Part shown: positions 1 to 5,532 of the stretch, one piece after another | Layout: each line of letters opens with the position of its first letter | Numbering within the stretch: the stretch's first letter is position 1 | NCBI GenBank assembly: GCA_005883585.1 | Contig: VBFD01000026.1 | Location: 1 to 6,593 of the forward strand | Length of the DNA: 6,593 nt | Direction: 5' to 3' | DNA from: UBA10449 sp005883585 | GTDB taxonomy: Bacteria > Chloroflexota > Dormibacteria > Dormibacterales > Dormibacteraceae | Made by a program: the position numbers and the translations under genes | The notes under the pieces: generated by a model | Told to the model about the DNA's origin: nothing | Database searches by the model: none | The model's input: only the letters and a program-made list of their open reading frames with translations

Positions 1-154
1 AGGACTCCCGAACCTCGGCCGCCAGGCCCAGGAGGCGGTCGACGATCGCATCCGCCATCCGGCGTTCGCTCGGCTGCCAGCGCAGACGCGAGAACGCCTC
101 CGAGCTGGATCGGATGAGCCGGCGGAGCTTGACCTGGGTCTGGAGCGTACGCAT
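1..154 (-). CDS. Hypothetical protein, N-terminal part only (3' end outside window)
   Basis: An open frame begins at ATG 154 and runs off the left edge, giving 51 codons. It starts MRTLQTQVKLRRLIRSSS and continues as a basic, Arg-rich, probably helical segment. I do not recognise the family. An in-frame GTG at 160-158 is an alternative start two codons earlier. There is no Shine-Dalgarno site, but a promoter-like -10 element lies only 10 bases before the ATG, so the transcript would have little or no leader. It is on the same strand as the methyltransferase ending at 202, with a 47-bp gap, and seems to have its own promoter. The frame is short, so the coding call rests mainly on the promoter and codon style. 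Confidence 0.5.
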   Translation of the reverse strand, partial: MRTLQTQVKLRRLIRSSSEAFSRLRWQPSERRMADAIVDRLLGLAAEVRES

Positions 155-164
155 GTTCACAATA

Positions 165-194
165 ATCTTACACGAACAGGCGTTCGGCGTGCAA
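165..194 (-). promoter_or_regulatory. Candidate promoter for the gene starting at 154
   Basis: On the minus strand TTGCAC (194-189) is followed after 18 bp by TAAGAT (170-165). Both are partial matches to the sigma-70 boxes, and a TG directly precedes the -10 box. Transcription would begin a few bases before ATG 154, giving a near-leaderless message, which fits the absence of a Shine-Dalgarno site. Confidence 0.4.
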
Positions 195-201
195 GTGTAG
201 C

Positions 202-828
202 TTAACCGGCGGGCGCGCGGCCGATTATCAGGTTGAAGACGCCCGCGAACCAACGGTCAATGGAAAGAACCTCCACCCCGCTCCGCTTGATGATGTCTGC
301 GGTCCGGCGATTCATGTGATCCGCTTGCAGCGCCACCATTACCGGATTCAGGGCTTCCTCGACGAGCGCAACCGGCATCAGGTGGCTCCGGACATGCTCG
401 AGGAACACCATGGGCGCCCCTGGCTTGGCGACTCGCAGGGCTTCTCGGACCGCCGCCCCTGGATCCGGAATCGTGCATAAGCACAGGTTGAAAGCCACCG
501 AATCGAAGACATGGTCGCGCAGCGCCAGGTGCTCGGCGTCCATGACCCCAACGTCAGCCTGACGGCTGCGTTCGCGGGCGAAGCGGCGCCCAACCTCGAG
601 CATCTTCGAGCTCAAGTCGATGCCGACCACCCGAACGTCCGGCGGGTAGTGGGGGATGCTCAGCCCGGTCCCGAAGCCGACGTCGAGGACCAATCCGCGC
701 ACGGTCTCCCCCACCTTCCGCCGCCGGCCGCCCGTCAACCAATCCGAGAACCTCGTCGACATCGCACGGTGATACGCGTCGGGGTCCTGGTCGTAGATGC
801 GCTGTACTCTGCGCAGGCGGTCACTCAT
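202..828 (-). CDS. Class I SAM-dependent methyltransferase (UbiE/METTL7-like)
   Basis: A 208-residue soluble enzyme predicted to transfer a methyl group from S-adenosylmethionine; the acceptor cannot be read from the sequence. The Rossmann signature is clear: motif I VLDVGFGTG at residues 47-55, the ribose-binding acidic residue in VVGIDLSS (D71), and VMDAEHLAL (about 96-103), where D97 would contact adenine. After VAKPGAPMVFLEHVRS (133-148), the C-terminal part DHMNRRTADIIKRSG followed by RWFAGVFNLIIGRAP matches the layout of small UbiE-like, METTL7-like methyltransferases, which act on lipids, thiols or quinones in characterised members. I chose ATG 828 over an upstream start at 996 because it begins the homologous region (MSDRLRRVQRIYD). 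It also overlaps the stop of the preceding gene by 4 bp (ATGA), implying translational coupling. Confidence 0.9.
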   Translation of the reverse strand: MSDRLRRVQRIYDQDPDAYHRAMSTRFSDWLTGGRRRKVGETVRGLVLDVGFGTGLSIPHYPPDVRVVGIDLSSKMLEVGRRFARERSRQADVGVMDAEHLALRDHVFDSVAFNLCLCTIPDPGAAVREALRVAKPGAPMVFLEHVRSHLMPVALVEEALNPVMVALQADHMNRRTADIIKRSGVEVLSIDRWFAGVFNLIIGRAPAG

Positions 829-1625
829 CCGAACAGCTCGATAGCCAGCTGGTTCCACGGATCCAGGTCGGACGCGAAGCGCCCGTAGCGGTTTGGCACC
901 AGCCACACATGCAGCATCCACGGCGTGTAGTAGGTCGCTGAACCGGGCGGGCAAGCAGGTGCCGCCCCGACGACCTCGCCTCCGGGCGTGAAACACAGAT
1001 CGTCGTGACGGTGCCAGGGCGTCAGCTGCCCGGCCACGTCAGGGGGCGCCGCGTTTGGATCCTCGAGCGAATACATGGCCGCCAGCAGCACCGGACCGCG
1101 CAGCGTGTTCTCGTAGACCAGCGACTCCACGTGCTCGGGGTCGAGAATCCTTCCGTCCTGCATGTAGGCGGGGTTCACGTAGTGGATCAAGGGATCGCCG
1201 ATCGGGTTGAAGGCAAGGTAGCCGTCGGCACGCGCAGCCGAGAGCGATCTGTACCGGATCGACGCCTCCTCCGTCTTTTGCCACAACTGGTTGGCCGCCG
1301 CCTGCTGATCGGTGGTTCCGGTCTCGAGCGCCGGCGCGTCCAGAGCGGTTGTGCCAACCCACGCGATCGAAGCCACGATCGGCAGCAGAGCCAAGGCGCC
1401 CAGCCGGCGACTGACGCCGACGCCGATCGCCCACGCTGCTCCAATCGCGGCGACCAGGATGCCGGCCGCGATCAGGTCGTGCGCGGGGCTGAGCGGGTCG
1501 AGCGGAGTCTCGTGTTGAGCGAGGCTGGGATACGCGCTATGGATAGACACATCCCATGCCAGGCCCAGCACCGCCGCGGCGGCCCCGCCGAAGCAGACGA
1601 GCAGCGCTGTTTTTGGCCCGCGCAT
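825..1625 (-). CDS. Membrane protein with three N-terminal helices and a His/Trp-rich extracytoplasmic domain, function unknown
   Basis: A 266-residue protein. Hydrophobic segments lie at about residues 7-24, 51-70 and 76-95. The loop between the first two carries D25, H29, H38, E39 and H49. From about 100 onward the protein is soluble. It contains NPIGDPLIHYVNPAYMQDGR (140-159), an LTPWHRHDDLCF block (201-212) and a YYTPWMLHVWLVPN block (232-245). I recall the same pattern (NPAY-DGR-LDP, W-H-x-H-D-x-LC, then H-V-W) in uncharacterised actinobacterial membrane proteins. H205, H207 and H239 could bind a metal, and C211 with C225 could form a disulfide; both are inferences. ATG 1625 has no Shine-Dalgarno site but lies 7 bases after a TATCCT box, suggesting a leaderless transcript. 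It is first in a unit with the methyltransferase. Confidence 0.8.
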   Translation of the reverse strand: MRGPKTALLVCFGGAAAAVLGLAWDVSIHSAYPSLAQHETPLDPLSPAHDLIAAGILVAAIGAAWAIGVGVSRRLGALALLPIVASIAWVGTTALDAPALETGTTDQQAAANQLWQKTEEASIRYRSLSAARADGYLAFNPIGDPLIHYVNPAYMQDGRILDPEHVESLVYENTLRGPVLLAAMYSLEDPNAAPPDVAGQLTPWHRHDDLCFTPGGEVVGAAPACPPGSATYYTPWMLHVWLVPNRYGRFASDLDPWNQLAIELFG

Positions 1626-1632
1626 TTTTTGG

Positions 1633-1638
1633 AGGATA
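1633..1638 (-). promoter_or_regulatory. Candidate -10 box of a leaderless promoter for the membrane protein gene
   Basis: TATCCT on the minus strand keeps the key T-A-n-n-n-T pattern and ends 7 bases before ATG 1625, so transcription would start at or next to the start codon. No convincing -35 box lies 16-18 bp upstream. That place is taken by the palindrome at 1642-1659, consistent with a promoter controlled by a bound regulator. Confidence 0.4.
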
Positions 1639-1641
1639 CTG

Positions 1642-1680
1642 CCCGGTTACGTAACGGGGGCGGCAGCGTTGGGTAACCGG
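1642..1680. promoter_or_regulatory. Candidate divergent operator: near-palindrome plus an extra half-site
   Basis: CCCGGTTAC|GTAACGGGG (1642-1659) is an 18-bp inverted repeat centred between 1650 and 1651. It has a perfect 10-bp core, GTTACGTAAC, and one mismatched pair. A third copy of the half-site, GTAACCGG, begins at 1673, exactly 22 bp after the GTAAC at 1651, or about two helical turns. The palindrome sits upstream of the -10 box for the leftward gene, and the third half-site touches the ribosome binding site of the rightward gene. A dimeric repressor or activator could therefore act on both. The regulator is not identifiable; binding is inference. Confidence 0.45.
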
Positions 1681-1685
1681 AGGAG
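1679..1685 (+). promoter_or_regulatory. Ribosome binding site fixing a GTG start at 1691
   Basis: GGAGGAG lies 5 bases before GTG 1691, a strong Shine-Dalgarno match at good spacing. It decides the start of the rightward gene. It contrasts with the leftward gene across the same intergenic region, which has none. Confidence 0.65.
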
Positions 1686-1690
1686 CGGAT

Positions 1691-2290
1691 GTGAGACGCA
1701 GACGTGCCGTCTTTCTAGGTGCCGGCGCCGCAATTTTGATATTCCTCTTGGCCGATGCTTTTGTCGCACCACCGGTGCATGACGTGCATTCGGTTGGCGG
1801 CATACCGGTCAAGGTCACATTCTTCGAATCCAGCGAGGCTTTTGTCTGGGTGGCGAGTCCAGCCAGCCAAAACCTCGCCCAAATGAAATGCTTTCTGCCC
1901 GGCAAAGCAACCCAGTGCGATACCACCACGGTGGCCGCCTACTATCCCAACCTCACCCAGAGCGCGCAGACCCTCTACTTGATTTGGCCCCATTGCGTCA
2001 GTTGGTCGGGCGCGGGTGAGATCACTCCGTGGGACGGATACAACTTCGAGTACGTTCCCTCGACCAGGGAGCTCGTCATCCATTGCTATCGTGCGAGGCC
2101 TTGGCTGTATGCGCACCAGTACCTCTACGGCGTTGCCGGCACAGGCAGATGGGCGCTCGTAGCCGTGTCGACAGTTGGGATGGATTCTGGAACGATCACG
2201 ATCACGGAGGATGACCACCTCGAGCATCTGGTCGGCGATCAAAGCGACCAGTACCAGCTCGCGACCGCGACCATCTCCCGGGGGGCCTGA
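1691..2290 (+). CDS. Exported or membrane-anchored protein of unknown function
   Basis: A 199-residue protein that I do not recognise. It begins MRRRRAVFLGAGAAILIFLL, a run of four arginines followed by a hydrophobic stretch to about residue 26. This is a signal peptide or a single N-terminal anchor; ADA at 21-23 is a possible cleavage site. The remaining 170 or so residues have no further membrane segment and look like a beta-rich extracytoplasmic domain, with four cysteines (67, 76, 102, 132) that could form two disulfides. There is no lipobox cysteine after the signal. GTG 1691 has a strong ribosome binding site. Base composition looks less GC-rich than the neighbours, by eye, hinting at a different history. 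The next reading frame begins one base after its stop. Confidence 0.75.
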   Translation: MRRRRAVFLGAGAAILIFLLADAFVAPPVHDVHSVGGIPVKVTFFESSEAFVWVASPASQNLAQMKCFLPGKATQCDTTTVAAYYPNLTQSAQTLYLIWPHCVSWSGAGEITPWDGYNFEYVPSTRELVIHCYRARPWLYAHQYLYGVAGTGRWALVAVSTVGMDSGTITITEDDHLEHLVGDQSDQYQLATATISRGA

Positions 2291-2291
2291 A

Positions 2292-2739
2292 GTGGACTCG
2301 AGGCAACTGCTGACGACCACGATGGCGCGGAGCTACGCCCGGCTGCGAGCTCGTGTCGAAGGGCTCACCGACGAAGAGTTCTTCTGGCAGCCCATTCCAG
2401 ACAGCTGGACCATTTACGAAGACAAGCCCGGACACTGGACTTATCACTACGCGATTCCGGAGCCCGACCCGGGCGTTGCAGCTCCTCGAAACAGGCCAAA
2501 CCATGCTCGCGAACGATCTCCGTGCCACGCCAGATGCCCAGCTCGACGAACCGCGCAAGACGAATTGGGGCGACCTCTGGCCGGCCTGGAGGATCTTTAC
2601 GACGATGGCCGACCACGACGCCTTCCACGGCGGGGTGATCGGCTATCTACGCGACCTCTACTACTGGAGCTCGCTTAAGGGGCAAAGATCCGGCAGAGGC
2701 TTTCCGCCAGCGACTCCGCGTCGGCCCCGGGGTGCGTGA
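2292..2739 (+). pseudogene. DinB-family protein, broken by an internal deletion and frame change
   Basis: DinB/DUF664-type proteins are four-helix bundles of about 160-190 residues with a three-histidine metal site. Here GTG 2292 opens a 60-codon N-terminal part (to 2471) with typical family text: LTDEEFFWQPIPDSWTI, then HWTYHYAIPEPDP. Frame 3 then turns to non-family sequence. The family C-terminal part resumes in frame 1 from about 2473 as ALQLLETGQTMLANDL, with WPAWRIFTTMADHDAFHGG and a final IGYLRDLYYW, ending at TGA 2737-2739. The central segment that normally follows PEPDP, with the first conserved His helix, is absent: about 45 codons by memory of the family. A single-base error cannot explain this, so an internal deletion is likely. 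The last 21 codons (to 2739) run antisense into the 3' end of the TetR gene. The gene starts one base after the upstream stop and probably shared its message. Confidence 0.7.
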
Positions 2740-3292
2740 GGAAGTACCCGACCGCGTCGTTGACCGCGCCCACAACCGCCCGCCCGAACCCCTGCGGATC
2801 CTGGTCGGCGTAGAACTCGTCGTCGACAAGAGCCAGCCGCACCTCCTCCGCGACCATGTGCGCGAACCGCTCCTGCAGCTGGTGGCGCACTTCCTCGACG
2901 CTCGCGCTGAGTCCGACCGACTCGACCATCATCAAGCGCGCCACCGTCGAGCGCTTGTAGCACGCCACCACGAACGAGCGGATCCCGCGGCGCATCCGAT
3001 CGCGATGGTCGACACCGCCGGCCGCGGCGCCAATCACAGCGTGGATCAGGTCGCCGCCTTCCTGCGCGAGGACCTCGCGAAAGCAGTGCTCCTTCGACTC
3101 GAACTGCTCGTAGAACGCAGACTTCGACATCCGCGCGCGTGCCACGATATCGTCGACCGACGTGTCGTGATAGCCACGCGCGGCGAACATGCCCAGCGCG
3201 GCCTGGGTCAGCCGCGCACGCCGCTGCAAACGTCGCGCCTCGCGCGGATCAAGAACGTCTGATTCGGAGGCTACCGCCCTAGTCGTGGGCAA
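2675..3292 (-). CDS. TetR/AcrR-family transcriptional regulator
   Basis: A DNA-binding repressor-type protein, 205 residues from the start chosen here. The N-terminal helix-turn-helix is clear: LTQAALGMFAARGYHDTSVD, then DIVARARMSKSAFYEQFESK, at about residues 28-68. The remainder is a helical ligand-binding and dimerisation domain ending LAESLCRIFAP. The start is uncertain because the frame has no ATG near the domain. TTG 3292 keeps the usual basic leader (DPREARRLQRR) and overlaps the acyl-CoA dehydrogenase stop by 14 bp. TTG 3229 has a GAGG 8 bases upstream but leaves almost nothing before helix 1. Lying directly downstream of the dehydrogenase on the same strand, it probably represses that operon in response to an acyl-CoA; this is inferred from context. 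Its 3' end overlaps the converging DinB remnant. Confidence 0.88.
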   Translation of the reverse strand: MPTTRAVASESDVLDPREARRLQRRARLTQAALGMFAARGYHDTSVDDIVARARMSKSAFYEQFESKEHCFREVLAQEGGDLIHAVIGAAAGGVDHRDRMRRGIRSFVVACYKRSTVARLMMVESVGLSASVEEVRHQLQERFAHMVAEEVRLALVDDEFYADQDPQGFGRAVVGAVNDAVGYFLTHPGADAESLAESLCRIFAP

Positions 3293-4472
3293 GGGCTCGC
3301 GAAATGACAAGCCGCTGGATCTCGCTGGTGCCTTCGAACAGCGTGTAGATCTTGGCGTCGCGGTGCCACTTCTCGACCGGGAAGTCCCTGATATAGCCGT
3401 AACCGCCGCAGATCTGGATCGCCTGCTCGGTGACCTTGACCGCAACCTCGCCGGCCTTCAGCTTCGCCATCGAGCCCTCGGCCTTCTTGAACTCTCCGCC
3501 GCTGCGGCCCTCCCACAGCGCCCGCCAGATCAGCGCCCGCGTCGCCTCGATCTCGGTCGCCATGTCCGCGAGCATGAACGCGATCGCCTCGTTCTCGATC
3601 AGCGTCCGGCCGAACTGCTTGCGTTCCTTGGCGTACTGCAGCGCGAACTCGAATGCCGCGCGGGCGATGCCGAGCGCCTGCGCTCCAACGATCGGTCGCG
3701 ACAGCTCGAACGTCTTCAGCGCCACCGACGATCGCGAGTGCGTTCCCGCACGCGCGCGGGCCAGCTTGGCCTCCAGCTTCTCCACACCGCCCAGGACGTT
3801 CTCGAGCGGGATCCTGCAGTCCTCGAGCAGCACCTCGGCGGTGTGCGAGGCGCGGATGCCCATCTTCCTTTCCTTCTTGCCCTGGCGGATGCCCTTGGTC
3901 CCTGGCGGCACGACAAAGCTCGCCTGCCCGCGAGTCCCGAGCTCAGGTTCGACAGCGGCGACCACGACGTGCACGTCCGCGATGCCGCCGTTGGTGATGA
4001 AGATCTTCTGCCCGTTGATGACCCAGTCGCCGTTCTGGCGCACAGCGCGCGTCTTCATCGACGACACGTCCGACCCGGCTTCGGGCTCGGTGACGGCGAA
4101 AGCGCCCAGGGCCGGCTTCTCAACGGTGCCGAAACAGGCCGGGATCCACGTCGCGATCTGCTCAGGGGTGCCCTGCGAGAAGATCGCCGCGATCGGGAGG
4201 CCGGTGCCCTGGATGGCGAGCGCGATGCCGGCACAGCCCCAGGTCAGCTCCTCGGCGACGAGGGCGGGCATGATGCCGCTGCTGTCGGCGAAGGTCTGCT
4301 GAAGGAACTCGACGCCATACAGGCCCACCTCGGCCGCCTTCTTCACGACCGGCCACGGGAACTCCTCGGACTCGTCGTACAGCGCGGCCACGGGTCGGAT
4401 CTCCTTCTCTGCGAAGCTGTGGACCCAGTCCCTGATCTCACGCTGCTCGTCGGTCAGCTCGAACGAAACCAT
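3279..4472 (-). CDS. Acyl-CoA dehydrogenase
   Basis: A 397-residue flavoenzyme that oxidises an acyl-CoA to the trans-2-enoyl-CoA and passes electrons to electron-transfer flavoprotein, the first step of beta-oxidation or of a branched-chain acyl-CoA route. Length and layout match the family: an N-terminal helical domain from SFELTDEQREIRDWV, the central signature AFAVTEPEAGSDVSSMKTRA (124-143), ERKQFGR (283-289) contacting FAD in relatives, ICGGYGYIRDFPVEKWHRDA (354-373), and FEGTSEIQR (379-387). E380 aligns with the catalytic base of the medium- and short-chain enzymes. The chain-length preference cannot be assigned. ATG 4472 has AGGAGA just upstream, and the TetR regulator follows directly. 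All key residues are present, so it should be active. Confidence 0.95.
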   Translation of the reverse strand: MVSFELTDEQREIRDWVHSFAEKEIRPVAALYDESEEFPWPVVKKAAEVGLYGVEFLQQTFADSSGIMPALVAEELTWGCAGIALAIQGTGLPIAAIFSQGTPEQIATWIPACFGTVEKPALGAFAVTEPEAGSDVSSMKTRAVRQNGDWVINGQKIFITNGGIADVHVVVAAVEPELGTRGQASFVVPPGTKGIRQGKKERKMGIRASHTAEVLLEDCRIPLENVLGGVEKLEAKLARARAGTHSRSSVALKTFELSRPIVGAQALGIARAAFEFALQYAKERKQFGRTLIENEAIAFMLADMATEIEATRALIWRALWEGRSGGEFKKAEGSMAKLKAGEVAVKVTEQAIQICGGYGYIRDFPVEKWHRDAKIYTLFEGTSEIQRLVISRALAHD

Positions 4473-4525
4473 GTCTCTCCTGTTCTCAGAACGCTCCGGG
4501 GGCTTCGATTGTCTTTACAACGTTT

Positions 4526-4545
4526 CGGTACTGGTACGTACCGGT
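4526..4545. promoter_or_regulatory. Candidate TetR operator in the acyl-CoA dehydrogenase leader
   Basis: ACTGGTAC|GTACCGGT (4530-4545) is a 16-bp palindrome with one mismatched pair. A further half-site, CGGTAC (4526-4531), overlaps its left side. Size and symmetry suit a TetR dimer. It lies about 55-75 bp before ATG 4472, just downstream of the promoter at 4560-4589, where a bound repressor would block transcription. Assigning it to the TetR protein at 2675-3292 is inference from proximity. Confidence 0.5.
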
Positions 4546-4559
4546 CTGTGCAACGCAGA

Positions 4560-4589
4560 ACGCTACGCCGCAGCGCGTCATCGTGTCAA
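4560..4589 (-). promoter_or_regulatory. Candidate promoter of the acyl-CoA dehydrogenase-TetR operon
   Basis: On the minus strand a perfect TTGACA (4589-4584) is followed after 18 bp by TAGCGT (4565-4560), which keeps T-A-n-n-n-T. Transcription would start near 4553, leaving a leader of about 80 bases that contains the palindrome. A weaker TTGCAC at 4553-4548, with TACCGA 17 bp on, overlaps the palindrome and is a second possibility. Confidence 0.45.
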
Positions 4590-4604
4590 TGGGCTTAACG
4601 GGGT

Positions 4605-5006
4605 TTAGCCAGGCGGTAGGGCTTTGACGACATTCGCCTTCTTCCACGCGTCCTGACCGAGCCGGAACGCCGTCAGGACCAGGAATCCGCCCCAAACCCG
4701 GGCCAGGAGCAGGCCGGGAACGTGAGCCGCGAGCAGCGCCCCCAGGATCGCGCCGACGACCCCTCCCCCACCCATCCAGAGGGCGGGCCCGAGCAGCACG
4801 TTGCCCTCGCGCACATGAGTTACCCCGCCGACGATCGCGGTTGGGATGATGGCCGCCAGCGACGTCCCCTGCGCCAGCGCCTGGTTGAATCGAAATCCCA
4901 CCGTCATGATCGGCACGAAGGCAGTGCCGCCGCCGATGCCGATGAAGCCGCTCAGGATGCCGGCCGCCAGGCCGCCGAGGATGGCCAGCCCATCGCCCCA
5001 GTTCAC
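4605..5006 (-). CDS. Half-size TauE/SafE-type membrane transporter protein, second half
   Basis: A 133-residue integral membrane protein of the TauE/SafE (TSUP, former DUF81) family, whose full-length members (about 250 residues, two repeats) export sulfite, sulfoacetate or other small anions. Four hydrophobic segments are visible: LAILGGLAAGILSGFIGIGG with the GIGGG motif (23-27), TSLAAIIPTAIVGG, LLGPALWMGGGGVVGAILGA, and LLLARVWGGFLVLTAF. The soluble tail is QDAWKKANVVKALPPG. It overlaps the previous gene by 4 bp (GTGA: GTG start 5006, TGA stop 5003), a sign of coupled translation. It covers one repeat only and probably pairs with the product of 5003-5380 to form one eight-helix transporter. 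The substrate is unknown. Confidence 0.85.
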   Translation of the reverse strand: MNWGDGLAILGGLAAGILSGFIGIGGGTAFVPIMTVGFRFNQALAQGTSLAAIIPTAIVGGVTHVREGNVLLGPALWMGGGGVVGAILGALLAAHVPGLLLARVWGGFLVLTAFRLGQDAWKKANVVKALPPG

Positions 5007-5380
5007 GGCGCGATAACCTCCTTGAGGCCAACGATCAGCAGCACGGCGGCGACGATCAGGGTGACCTCACGCTCCGGGATCCGGTTGAGAATTCGCGCGC
5101 CGATGTAGGCGCCGACCACGCTGCCGATGATCAGAAACAGCGCGAAATGAAAATCGACCTCGGGCCGGCTCTGCAGGAAGTAGTAGACGGGCAGGGCCGC
5201 GATCGAGATCGGGATGATGGCGATGAGCGAGTTGGCGTTGGCGTGCCGCTGGCTCACACCCGCCCACCAAAGCTGCAACGGAATCATCACGAAGCCCCCG
5301 CCAACGCCGAGCAGACCACCCAGGAACCCACCGAGAACACCAATCGTGGCGAAGACTGGGCGGCGCCCGGGTTTTGCTAT
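5003..5380 (-). CDS. Half-size TauE/SafE-type membrane transporter protein, first half (no canonical start)
   Basis: This encodes one TauE/SafE repeat of up to 125 residues. The first helix is GVLGGFLGGLLGVGGGFVMI, then NSLIAIIPISIAALPVYYFL, FALFLIIGSVVGAYIGARIL and VTLIVAAVLLIVGLKEVIAP. The family GxGGG motif is present only if translation starts upstream of GTG 5290, the first standard start codon in the frame. No ATG, GTG or TTG exists between that GTG and the in-frame stop at 5527-5525. The best-placed alternative is ATA 5380, which would read (I/M)AKPGRRPVFATIGVLGG. It overlaps the preceding stop as ATAG and has AAGG 7 bases upstream. ATT 5344 is another candidate. I therefore drew the gene from 5380. 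If GTG 5290 is really used, the protein has 95 residues and lacks helix 1. Confidence 0.75.
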   Translation of the reverse strand: MAKPGRRPVFATIGVLGGFLGGLLGVGGGFVMIPLQLWWAGVSQRHANANSLIAIIPISIAALPVYYFLQSRPEVDFHFALFLIIGSVVGAYIGARILNRIPEREVTLIVAAVLLIVGLKEVIAP

Positions 5381-5532
5381 TCGGGAGCCTTGGGGGTGGG
5401 GGGCGCTTCGGGTTGGCTGGTCACCACGGAGTGGTGGCGGAACGAGACGTCCCCAACCGGCTGCACGCCCGACCCTTTGGCCTTCTTCTTCTTTTTGACC
5501 TCGCGACCCTGTTTGTTGCGTCCTTTAGCCAT
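5377..5532 (-). CDS. Small lysine-rich protein, 51 residues
   Basis: ATG 5532 opens a 51-codon frame ending at TAG 5379-5377. The N-terminal part MAKGRNKQGREVKKKKKAKG is strongly basic. The middle is GVQPVGDVSFRHHSVV and the tail is Pro-rich (QPEAPPTPKAPE). I recall short MAKG-N-(Q/R)GRE-KK-type proteins of unknown function in many bacteria, so the N-terminus may define a real family; that is memory, not a search. Its start overlaps the end of the TIGR00300 gene by 8 bp, and its stop abuts the first TauE half, so it sits inside a coupled operon. Disordered and cationic, it could bind nucleic acid or ribosomes. It may equally serve mainly to carry ribosomes to the next gene. Confidence 0.6.
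   Translation of the reverse strand: MAKGRNKQGREVKKKKKAKGSGVQPVGDVSFRHHSVVTSQPEAPPTPKAPE

Noticed and set aside
829..996. Extended N-terminus for the methyltransferase starting at 996
   Set aside because: The extra 56 residues are Arg-rich shadow sequence over the membrane-protein gene. ATG 828 gives the homologous start and an ATGA overlap.
1625..1630. T-run on the plus strand, possible terminator tail
   Set aside because: No hairpin precedes it on the plus strand. It is the A-run before the ATG of the leftward membrane protein.
2175..2291. Upstream start at 2175 for the DinB frame
   Set aside because: The added residues lie inside the preceding gene and show no DinB character. GTG 2292, one base after the stop, fits the family start.
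4482..4492. GTTCTCAGAAC palindrome just before the dehydrogenase ribosome binding site
   Set aside because: It is perfect but only 11 bp, with no partner site. It is less convincing than the 16-bp palindrome upstream and could be chance.
3189..4598. A 469-codon plus-strand open frame across the dehydrogenase region
   Set aside because: It is antisense to the acyl-CoA dehydrogenase and part of the TetR gene. Its protein is Arg/Asp/Leu-rich without any domain, as expected opposite GC-rich coding DNA.
4592..4610. Hairpin GGCTTAA-CGGGG-TTTAGCC at the end of the second TauE half
   Set aside because: The stem is 7 bp with a mismatch, no U-tract follows on the minus strand, and it includes the stop codon. 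It is too weak to call a terminator.
4486..5031. A 181-codon minus-strand frame over the second TauE half
   Set aside because: It is a shifted frame of the TauE gene, rich in Arg and Gly, with no membrane pattern. The 4605-5006 frame carries the family motifs.
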